A stretch of 12,996 bases of DNA, taken from Pseudomonadota bacterium. GTDB taxonomy: Bacteria; Desulfobacterota; Desulfobacteria; Desulfobacterales; ETH-SRB1. The position numbers and the translations under genes are program-made. The stretch is taken from positions 1-12,996 of the forward strand of contig JAHIKR010000118.1 of NCBI GenBank assembly GCA_018897415.1, in the 5' to 3' direction. Below the pieces are notes generated by a model. That model did not search any database, was not told the origin of the DNA, and worked only from the letters and a program-made list of their open reading frames with translations. This document shows, in pieces, positions 6,035-12,996 of this stretch (positions are counted from its first letter, which is position 1; each line of letters starts with the position of its first letter).

Positions 6035-7478
6035 GCGTGTATTTTTCATTACAATTCTTTTTTTTTGTATAATCTTATTTTCTGCTTCCACAGCTCTGTG
6101 CGTTGATGACATCATAATTATTATAGATCCCGCCCTTAAGGAAACACCGCAAGAAGTTAAACAAGAAAAATCCAAGTCTCTTAAAGATAATATAAGCATC
6201 AGGGGGTTTATCCAGGCAAAAGGAGCTACAGATGCTCACAATAATTCAGGAAACGAACATGAGCATACATTTTATAACGACGCCAGATTAGAAGGAAAAT
6301 GGACTTTTGAAGCTAGTAAAAATTTTATTTTTGCATCCATTGATTCAGAATATTTATGGTTTGGCCCTTATAATGATCAAGACGACTATGACTTTGATCT
6401 TTTTGAAGGATATATATTCTGGGCAACAAAGCATGTTGACTTAACGGTAGGCAAGCAGATTATCCGCTGGGGAAAGACAGATCAAATTAGCCCGGTAGAC
6501 AATATTAATTCACAAGATCTAAGAGAATTTACAGTCCCCGATTATGAAGATCGTAAAATTCCCAACTGGCTGGCAAGGCTGCGTTTGTTTTACAGAAAAT
6601 ATACTATTGAAGGTGTTTATATTCCTTTTTTTGAGCCTTCGCGCATAGATTATTTTGGAACAGACTGGGCGGTCTATCAGCATCTCAAAGAAGATGTTCA
6701 AGGCTCCGACCTGCTCACCACTGCTTTTAAAGAATATGTTAAAGGAAGATATGTAAAAGAAAACACGCCGGCTAATACTTTTGAAAACGGAGATTGGGGG
6801 ATAAGGCTGTTAAGAACTATTTCTAATTGGGATCTTGGCTTAAGTTATCTTTATTCATGGGAAGATCTTCCTTATTATAAAAGTTTTCCAATAAAGAATC
6901 TAACATTAGATGGATCTACATCTTCGGGCAGTCTGGTCAGCGCACTCGCCGGAACAACAAATGCAAATGAAGAAATTGAGGTTGAGTATAGGAGACAGCA
7001 TATAGCTGGATTCGAATTTGAAACAACCGTTAAAGACTTCGGGTTCAGAGGCGAAGCAGCATATTTTGACAGGCAGCCATTTTTAACGAATAATCTGACA
7101 TCAACAAGAAAGATAGTATATCATTATGTCCTGGGTGTGGATTATTCCAGCAAGAACGACTGGTATATTAATATTCAATTTTCCCACCAGATTATAAAGA
7201 ATTATGATTCCACAATTCTTTATTTTAACAGAAATAATCCCTCGCTTTGCGGTGAAATAAGCAAGGAGTTCTGGGAAGGATACTTTGAGGCTGAGTTAAA
7301 ATATAATTTTGCTTTGAACGAAAACAGTTTTTATTTATCTCCCAGTATTATATGCAGCTATATTCCAAATCTTGATATTACTTTAGGATTAAATATTTTT
7401 GAGGGAGATTCTGATACCATGATGGGACTTTATGATGCGAATGATCAGGTATATATAGATTTTAAATACCACTTTTGA
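6033..7478 (+). CDS. Outer-membrane beta-barrel protein, DUF1302-like
   Basis: A 481-residue protein with an N-terminal signal peptide (MRVFFITILFFCIILFSASTA, hydrophobic 4-21, likely cleaved near 21-23), then a stretch rich in alternating aromatic/polar strands and ending in Phe (FKYHF), the usual C-terminal signal for outer-membrane barrel insertion. The block DLTVGKQIIRWGKTDQISPVDNINSQDL (about 136-163) matches the DUF1302/barrel pattern of a 'GRQ..WG' strand followed by an NP-type loop. Such proteins are thought to be porins or exporters, frequently for hydrophobic molecules; substrate is unknown. There is no Shine-Dalgarno before ATG 6033, and the sequence right up to the start codon is the tail of repeat element copy 1. 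Its stop codon lies within the 7473-7604 palindrome. It is clearly AT-richer than the left-half genes. Confidence 0.65.
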   Translation: MRVFFITILFFCIILFSASTALCVDDIIIIIDPALKETPQEVKQEKSKSLKDNISIRGFIQAKGATDAHNNSGNEHEHTFYNDARLEGKWTFEASKNFIFASIDSEYLWFGPYNDQDDYDFDLFEGYIFWATKHVDLTVGKQIIRWGKTDQISPVDNINSQDLREFTVPDYEDRKIPNWLARLRLFYRKYTIEGVYIPFFEPSRIDYFGTDWAVYQHLKEDVQGSDLLTTAFKEYVKGRYVKENTPANTFENGDWGIRLLRTISNWDLGLSYLYSWEDLPYYKSFPIKNLTLDGSTSSGSLVSALAGTTNANEEIEVEYRRQHIAGFEFETTVKDFGFRGEAAYFDRQPFLTNNLTSTRKIVYHYVLGVDYSSKNDWYINIQFSHQIIKNYDSTILYFNRNNPSLCGEISKEFWEGYFEAELKYNFALNENSFYLSPSIICSYIPNLDITLGLNIFEGDSDTMMGLYDANDQVYIDFKYHF

Positions 7479-7604
7479 CGACTTCTTAACAAGTCCATCT
7501 GCGGTGTTGTACTTCATCTTTCGTCATTGCGACGTACTATGAGTACGTCTCATTCCTCAAGATTTGCACGCCTTGCATATGAACTTGTTAAGAAGCCGTC
7601 AAAA
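7473..7604. repeat. 132-bp palindromic repeat (MITE-like) overlapping the barrel gene stop
   Basis: Bases 7473-7493 and 7584-7604 are inverted repeats with one mismatch in 21 (core CTTCTTAACAAG / CTTGTTAAGAAG). At the centre GACGTACT (7531-7538) and AGTACGTC (7542-7549) pair perfectly around ATG. The whole unit could fold into a long hairpin and serve as a bidirectional terminator. The left end contains the TGA stop (7476-7478) of the outer-membrane gene. No coding capacity. Confidence 0.75.
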
Positions 7605-7650
7605 TTCTGAATTATAGTGATTCTCAAAAATATGATCTTTTTGTTCATTA

Positions 7651-7835
7651 GTATATTAGCAGTATTTGAGCGAAGCATTTTGATAATTTTGCAAACGTTC
7701 TTGGCGAAGTGAAGCGTAAAAATTGAAGCTGTCTGAGTCCCGAAGCAAAGCGAGGTCGAGTCCTTTAATTTTAGCGGAACGAGCCTTAGAAACGTTCAAA
7801 ATGATCAAACGGTTAGCGAGAATATTGCAATATAC
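7651..7835. repeat. 185-bp imperfect palindrome, second repeat in the 7479-7872 gap
   Basis: Ends GTATATT (7651-7657) and AATATAC (7829-7835) are complementary, and the arms stay alignable inward: TTTTGATAATTTTGCAAACGTT on the left (7678-7699) against AACGTTCAAAATGATCAAAC on the right, and GTAAAAATTG against TTTAATTTTAGC near the centre, with CGAAGC-rich spacer units. Similarity of the arms is moderate by eye. It is followed by 37 nt of AT-rich sequence up to the next gene. With the previous palindrome it accounts for nearly all of the 394-nt gene-free gap; no gene was seen there. Confidence 0.55.
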
Positions 7836-7872
7836 GGAATGTAATTATGAGAATTGCTCTACAAATTGATAT

Positions 7873-10020
7873 TTGAGAAAAAGGGATGAGGACTTGGGTC
7901 GACCTTTTAAGGCAATCAAGGGTAAAAATACATTCCACCATGGTGCTAAACTTGAACCAACTGTTGCCCAAAAAGAGCTTGCAAAACGAGCTGTCTTAAA
8001 TGTTAAAGATAAGCTTCCTTCCCGGGTTAAAAACAAAATTAATGAAAGATATAGAAAAGAAGGGCATTATATAAATACCGTCCGCTATTATCCTTATCCA
8101 ATACTTGCTTATGATGGATCAGCAAATAAGATTAAAGAGTTAATAAACTGGGGACATACATATTCAAACATAATAAGAAAAATTACATCTGCCTACCACA
8201 ATTCAAAGAAAAATATATGCCGACTTTTTCTATATCATTCTATAATAAAATTCTTACCCTCTCATCTTATTCGCCTTATTAATAATTATAAAACCATTGA
8301 TGATCTGGCTGGAGCTCACCTTGGAGATGACAATGTAAGATCACGAACTATTGAATGGAACCTCGGTGCTGTTGGTGGGCTTGATGAGGGTTTTCTGGTA
8401 TCAAATAAAGTTGCTGAGAAATGGGTGCCAAACAGCGAAAATGAAAAAGATTTAAGACCTGTTGAAAGAGATCCTGTAGAAAGCGTTAGAGATGCTCTCC
8501 ACTGGGCTTATGAAAGTTTCTGCCTTGCAAACAATATTAGACCTGTTGCCAAGCCGTTAATAGCTTATATAGAGCATGATGATATCTATGGCTCAACTGT
8601 TAGTATCTCAGAGCGTTTGTCTGACCTGGGAGAAAATATATATTTTTGCTTTCACCATGAGCTGTCATATAAAAACAGCAGGCTGCGAACTTTATCCGGA
8701 CGTCCTGTAGACCTGGTTTATATGGACTGCCATCTTGAGGACTTACAGGAAGGACATCCCGTTTTAGAAGCCTCAACTAATAATGTTGTAGCTATGGACT
8801 GTTCGCCATTTGCACATCTTATACTTCGTTCAAAGGTCATAATTGCCCTCCTCTGCGATCCCGAATTTGTGAAGTTTCTTGGTTTGGATAATAATGAAAT
8901 AAAAATGCTTGAACGACATATAGTACCAACTTGTATTTGGAGGCGCAAAACCTTTAGAGAAGGATATTTTTTTTCATCAGCCGCAACTCATGCATTGCTT
9001 AAAGATCCCAGATTTAAATCTATGCCCCTCCCTTTCAACAAATCTAAACCATCTAAAGAAAAACTTGATGAAATTGTAGTTAAGATAGCTTTGGGAAGCG
9101 TATATGGTGGATCTGCGGTTTCAGTCATTAAAAGAAAAGAAAAGAGATATAATTCCAGGGATGCTGCGAAACTCGCATTAGAACTAATTAGAACATTAGC
9201 TATAAATTATACAACCATTGATTTTTCAAAAAAATATGAATCAATTAAATTACATTTTAAGGGGAAACTAAAGGAACTTATACTTCTTTCATTAAGCCGC
9301 AGGCTGTCTAATACTTATACAAAAGGGTATAACAAGGTTGATCCTTTCTGGAGTGAGGTTGTTCCCAATAAATTTTCTTCAGATGAATTCTTAAAAACTT
9401 TTAAAAAAACACTGCAGATCTATTTTAATATTGATCTAAACGACTCAAAATCTAAAAATAATTACTTGTTGGAAAAATTTGAAAATGAAATCAGAAAATC
9501 AATTTATGAATCAAAAAATTTTGCGAGAGAAGAAAAGATTGTTCATCAACTGCTCTTAAAGCTTGGCCAAATTATAGCAAACTTTCAGTATAGACAGATG
9601 TGTTTCGGAAAAAAATCAGGCGATCTTATTAACGATATAAAAAACAGCATTAATTATAATAAAAAAACAGGATATTCAGAGCTTACATCAAATGTTATGG
9701 ATATAGTCGAAAATTTTTTTATAAGAAATTTTGGGATCATTATTCCTGAAACAGAACGCAATCAACTTTTATCAATTCTGCTTGAACCTTATATGGTCAA
9801 GCAGTTTAAATCAGTAAATCCTATAATCATACAGCCCTATTTGCATCCTGAAAGTTTATCCGGCGAATCAGGATTTTTCATTATGAACCGCATCCATATT
9901 CTTTTTACAAAAAATGGGCGGAGGTCATTCATATCCGGCACACAGGTCTTCTCGCAAAAAGATTCAAAGCCGGATAACCATTCTAAAATGACGGGCTCAC
10001 TCTGGATAAGAAATAAAGAA

Positions 10021-10023
<3 letters not shown>
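7873..10023 (+). CDS. Circularly permuted ATP-grasp-like protein with a large internal insertion
   Basis: A 716-residue protein not closely recognised, but its order of blocks resembles circularly permuted ATP-grasp ligases: RSRTIEWNLGAVGGLDEGFLVS (156-177; compare E-x-N..P-G), KPLIAYIEHDDIYGSTVSISERLSDLG (227-253), RPVDLVYMDCHLEDL (277-291), VVAMDCSPFAHLILRSKVIIALLCD (305-329), LERHIVPTCIWRRK (346-359), then EIVVKIALGSVYGGSAVSVIKR (400-421), where K404 and the YGG loop could be the ATP-binding Lys and glycine loop. NPIIIQPYLHP (649-659) looks like the next ATP-grasp strand (usually soon after the loop), so about 225 Lys/Asn-rich residues seem inserted. There is no early ATG: TTG 7873 follows an in-frame TGA at 7867, and TTG 7894 behind GGGATGAGG is an alternative. 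The stop TAG is the first triplet of repeat copy 2. Function unknown; peptide- or amine-ligase type chemistry is inference. Confidence 0.5.
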
Positions 10024-10298
<275 letters not shown>

Positions 10299-10312
10299 TT
10301 ACAAGTAAAACT

Positions 10313-11098
10313 ATGGGAATAAGAGACTATTATATACTTGATGGGGCTCTGTCTTATGAAGTAGATGGAGAGCACACAGACACAGAACTTACAATAGCTG
10401 AAATGGAAATATTACACAGCCATTTATCAACTGTTCGAAATTCTGTACATTTATGCTGTGGAGCAGGCAGGCATGTATCTGCCTTTGGCAGCATGAATGT
10501 TTACTCTGTCGGCATGGATATCAGTCCTTATCTTATTGCACAGGGGCAGAAGAACATAATAAAAAAAAACCTGGCCGATTATGCATATCTGATTCTCGGT
10601 GAAGCGACTGAAACTCCTTTTAGATTACATGGCATTGATTGCGTAACGCTGCTCGGCAATAGTTTTTCACTATTTAGTAATGAAAAAAGTGTTGAACTTC
10701 TAAAAGAAATAAAACGCATCCTGTGCTCAAACGGCATATTTATTTTAGACATTCCACATCCATCATATGCCGCAGGCAACCTTGTAAAAAATTATGAAAT
10801 ATCAAAAAGGGTAAAAACAAATACCCTCGGAGAAGTTAGTTGGACATGGACAAGAAAAATGGATTCTTGCAAGAAAACACTGACCTCACAAGAAAGAATT
10901 TCCTACATAGATGAAAATGGATATCAGAAAGTTAAAAATCTTTTATTCAAATTTTGTCTTTACGATCCTTTTGAAATATGTTCCATGGCATCTAATGTAG
11001 GTTTAGAGCTAATAAAACGGATTGAATTTAATGACATTTCAGGACGTTATCATGGCATGCTGAAAAAGCGCATTTTTTTTATTCTAAAAGCAGCGTAA
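10313..11098 (+). CDS. Class I SAM-dependent methyltransferase
   Basis: A 261-residue Rossmann-fold methyltransferase. Motif I is VHLCCGAGRHVSAF (45-58), an aromatic/Cys-rich form of the D-x-G-x-G-R-x SAM loop in which Cys48-Cys49-Gly50 stands for the usual xCG. Motif II is YSVGMDISPYLI (64-75) with acidic Asp69 for the ribose. Motif IV region reads DCVTLLGNSFSLFSNEKSVELLKEIKRIL, then the motif VI-type SNGIFILDIPHP. C-terminal half is a substrate cap with SWTWTRKMD and ISYIDENGYQKVKN, typical of small-molecule or lipid methylases, but the substrate cannot be named. ATG 10313 lies 15 nt after the end of repeat copy 2 with no clear Shine-Dalgarno. It may originally have formed an operon with the ATP-grasp-like gene upstream, now split by the repeat. 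Confidence 0.8.
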   Translation: MGIRDYYILDGALSYEVDGEHTDTELTIAEMEILHSHLSTVRNSVHLCCGAGRHVSAFGSMNVYSVGMDISPYLIAQGQKNIIKKNLADYAYLILGEATETPFRLHGIDCVTLLGNSFSLFSNEKSVELLKEIKRILCSNGIFILDIPHPSYAAGNLVKNYEISKRVKTNTLGEVSWTWTRKMDSCKKTLTSQERISYIDENGYQKVKNLLFKFCLYDPFEICSMASNVGLELIKRIEFNDISGRYHGMLKKRIFFILKAA

Positions 11099-11127
11099 CT
11101 GCTCAGGTTCACGGTTCAATGGTTCAC

Positions 11128-11236
11128 GCCTGCCCTGGCGCGACTTGATATGCATTCTTGGCACGATCGCACTGAATGCTATGATAGATGTTTCTACCCA
11201 ATGGGACAGGAAAGCCAGGTCTGGGCCAGGGGTTCA
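11128..11236 (+). repeat. 109-bp repeat, left copy (inverted partner at 12461-12569)
   Basis: Starts GCCTGCCCTGGCGCGACTTG and ends GGCCAGGGGTTCA. Its reverse complement recurs at 12461-12569 with only two differences (AT at 11181-11182 against GC). It is GC-richer than its surroundings. Just before it, GGTTCACGGTTCAATGGTTCA-type short units (11106-11126) repeat; similar units lie on the inner side of the partner. It begins 30 nt after the methyltransferase stop and is directly followed by repeat element copy 3. Confidence 0.8.
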
Positions 11237-11240
11237 GGGT

Positions 11241-11521
<281 letters not shown>

Positions 11522-11524
<3 letters not shown>

Positions 11525-12259
11525 TGAAGCCACTATTTTTGGATGATATTCTCTCTCCAGCCCTATCAACAGCATGCATAGCAACTCAGGTTTTTCTTTT
11601 ATAAGTTTTTGCTCTATGTCTAAAATAATACCAAGATATGGTGTGCGAATTCCATGATAGTTAACCGGCTCGCCAATTTGATAAAACATAAATCCATATT
11701 TTTTCAGTGCATGGAACAATTTTTCTTCTGTAATCATATACCAATGGGTAATGCCCATTCTTTTACTTGCATGATACAATATCTGGTAAAGGCCAAGTAC
11801 GATTACAGGTCTTTTCCTTTTTTGTTGTTCATCAGTTGCAGGCCCTTTATCCGGTAATATACCTCCTTCTGATTTTTTTATATACGATTCAACTCCAAAA
11901 TGGCCATCTTCTTTTCGCTTGCGAAAATTCCTGCTCACCGCCAGACGCGATATCTCTGCAATCTTATCTGAAGAAGGTTTTTCACCTATAAATTCTGTCT
12001 TTACCGCATGCTCAATTGGGAATCCCTTTTCTGAGTTAAGAACCAGCCTTACAGTGCCGACAACGCTATTGTCTTCATTTAATGCTGCAAAGTGAATTGA
12101 TTTTTCATCATATTCATCTGTTTCATAACCATCCGGATGATCTTCCAGTTTTTCAAATCCAAATTCTTCTGCATAAACGTTATATCGCAATTGATAAATA
12201 GCGTTTTTAAGATCTTCGGAATCAGCCTGGACAAATTTTAAATTTTCAATAGCTAACAT
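11522..12259 (-). CDS. PEP-CTERM/exosortase system-associated acyltransferase (N-acyl amino acid synthase-like, GNAT fold)
   Basis: A 245-residue GNAT/autoinducer-synthase-like protein matching the exosortase-associated acyltransferase family (TIGR03694-like, related to FeeM N-acyl amino acid synthases). Seen: LRYNVYAEEFGFEKLEDHPDGYETDEYDEKSIHFAAL (24-60), VVGTVRLVLNSEKGFPIE (66-83), AEISRLAVSRNFRKR (101-115), VLGLYQILYHASKRMGITHWYMITEEKLFHALKKYGFMFYQIGEPVNYHGIRTPYLG (154-210). Family members are predicted to transfer an acyl chain from acyl-ACP or acyl-CoA to an amino group. The gene is preceded by a perfect AAGGAGGT (complement of 12264-12271). No exosortase or PEP-CTERM protein is in the window. 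It runs opposite to the methyltransferase and is bracketed by inverted 109-bp repeats. LuxI-type homoserine lactone synthase is the alternative, made unlikely by the C-terminal WYMITE and PVNYHG blocks. Confidence 0.85.
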
Positions 12260-12291
12260 TGAGACCTCCTTTTTTTCATCACTCTCTAACC

Positions 12292-12443
12292 TTGATGAAC
12301 TCGTAAAAAGTCGTCACTCCGGTAGATCCCGGATCGAGTCCGAGAGGAGTCCAGAGCCCTCGTAAGTAGTTGAATAGACTGGATTCCGGCTTTCGCCGGA
12401 ATGACAAAAAATGGTACTTTTCGACTTTTTACGAGTTCTTCAA
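12292..12443. mobile_element. 152-bp MITE with 22-bp terminal inverted repeats (PAKAGIQ-type palindrome inside)
   Basis: Ends 12292-12313 and 12422-12443 are inverted repeats with a single mismatch; GAACTCGTAAAAAGTCG (12297-12313) has an exact complement at 12422-12438. Inside, ATTCCGGC (12383-12390) and GCCGGAAT (12395-12402) form a strong stem around TTTC. Read on the minus strand the inner part gives the familiar FVIPAKAGIQ peptide, a well-known artefact of this palindrome, not a gene. It lies 20 nt upstream of the acyltransferase ribosome site and takes up half of the 322-nt gap 12260-12581. Confidence 0.8.
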
Positions 12444-12460
12444 CCGTGAACCGTGAACCT

Positions 12461-12569
12461 TGAACCCCTGGCCCAGACCTGGCTTTCCTGTCCCATTGGG
12501 TAGAAACATCTATCGCAGCATTCAGTGCGATCGTGCCAAGAATGCATATCAAGTCGCGCCAGGGCAGGC
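12461..12569 (-). repeat. 109-bp repeat, right copy (inverted relative to 11128-11236)
   Basis: Begins TGAACCCCTGGCCCAGACCT and ends GCCAGGGCAGGC; it is the reverse complement of 11128-11236 apart from two bases (GC in place of AT in the complement of 11181-11182). Its inner side carries short units AACCGTGAACCGTGAACCTTGAAC (12442-12465). The outer end lies 12 nt from the stop codon of the minus-strand DUF885 gene. With the MITE it fills the upstream gap of the acyltransferase. Confidence 0.8.
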
Positions 12570-12581
12570 TTGAACCCTTGT

Positions 12582-12996
12582 TTACTGTATCACATTTTCA
12601 GCAACAAACAACTTCTCAATCATCGACCTTTTAATAAGAGGAATAGGAATAGAGCCGTAATTGACAAGTCCTCGATGAAAAAGCGGAAGGGAAAACTTTT
12701 CTTTGAATTTTCTTTTAAGATAACGCCTTAGATTCATTAATTCTATTTTCCCTATCAGATAAGAAGATGCTACTCCGGGATTAAGATAATATTTTTCGCA
12801 TTCTGTTTTTGCAGTATCATATGGAAGCGAATTTTTTTCTGAAAAATATCTTATAGCTTCTTCAACAGAAATACGGCGTGTCCCCAAACTAACATCCACA
12901 TATACTCTGTGAGCACGCATAAGTTCAGCTTTTTTCTGGAAAAAGATCATTTCGTCTGCTTCCTGCTGATCTTTTAAGGTCTTAGAATACTCCTCA
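12582..12996 (-). CDS. DUF885 family protein, C-terminal part (partial)
   Basis: Minus-strand frame open to the right edge of the window, so the N-terminal part lies beyond it; 137 residues plus a TAA stop (12582-12584) are visible. The sequence fits the end of DUF885 proteins: ELMRAHRVYVDVSLGTRRISVEEAIRYFSEKNSLPYDTAKTECEKYYLNPGVASSYLIGKIELMNLRRYLKRKFKEKFSLPLFHRGLVNYGSIPIPLI, which parallels the family pattern of R..RLVVD.G.H...W....A..Y..........A..E..RY...PGQA..Y..G...I..LR..A.......FD...FH..VL..G..PL. The family has a zinc-peptidase-like fold; the HExxH-type active site would be in the missing part. An internal Met at 12950 is not the start, because conserved-looking sequence continues upstream. 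It is transcribed toward the acyltransferase, but the MITE and 109-bp repeat lie between. Confidence 0.75.
   Translation of the reverse strand, partial: EEYSKTLKDQQEADEMIFFQKKAELMRAHRVYVDVSLGTRRISVEEAIRYFSEKNSLPYDTAKTECEKYYLNPGVASSYLIGKIELMNLRRYLKRKFKEKFSLPLFHRGLVNYGSIPIPLIKRSMIEKLFVAENVIQ

Noticed and set aside
12286..12552. Minus-strand frame of 88 codons reading FVIPAKAGIQ
   Set aside because: It is the translation of the 152-bp MITE and the 109-bp repeat; FVIPAKAGIQ peptides are a known product of this palindrome and do not mark a gene.

Overview
The window looks like a chromosomal piece of a repeat-rich anaerobe, most plausibly a deltaproteobacterium (Desulfobacterota). This rests on the ferredoxin-linked 2-oxoacid oxidoreductase, the DUF362 protein, the Gram-negative outer-membrane barrel, the exosortase-type acyltransferase and the style of the dispersed palindromic repeats. 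Taxonomy is inference; there is no rRNA or other marker gene here. I found no tRNA, rRNA, CRISPR array, integrase or transposase.

Left half (1 to about 5420, all on the plus strand, roughly 50% GC by eye). This is a compact amino-acid catabolism block: the 3' end of a pyruvate/2-oxoacid:ferredoxin oxidoreductase beta subunit, a PpnP nucleoside phosphorylase, a DUF362 protein with four C-terminal cysteines, a leucine-type amino acid dehydrogenase, carbamate kinase (arcC) and ornithine aminotransferase (rocD). Read together, amino acids are deaminated to 2-oxoacids, oxidised to acyl-CoA with ferredoxin reduction, and carbamoyl phosphate yields ATP. Two small hairpins sit between genes of this block.

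Right half (about 5430 to 12996, visibly AT-richer). Genes here are separated by repeats: a four-helix-bundle (23S-IVS/S23 type) protein inside a heptad-repeat element, a DUF1302-like outer-membrane barrel, a large divergent circularly permuted ATP-grasp-like protein, a SAM methyltransferase, a minus-strand PEP-CTERM/exosortase-associated acyltransferase, and the C-terminal part of a minus-strand DUF885 protein. Function of this half is uncertain; an envelope or small-molecule modification role is only a guess.

The most striking signal is the repeat architecture. One family occurs three times (about 5450-6034, 10021-10298, 11241-11524). Each copy has an inner pair of opposed arms built from 7-nt tandem units (AYGTTSR on one side, its complement on the other) and outer ends resembling TAGTTCACCACAGAG. 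Copy 1 holds the four-helix-bundle gene between the arms; copies 2 and 3 are nearly identical ORF-less versions. Other repeats are a 132-bp palindrome (7473-7604), a 185-bp imperfect palindrome (7651-7835), a 152-bp MITE with 22-bp terminal inverted repeats (12292-12443), and a 109-bp sequence present in opposite orientations on both sides of the acyltransferase (11128-11236 and 12461-12569). Several repeats overlap or touch stop codons of neighbouring genes.
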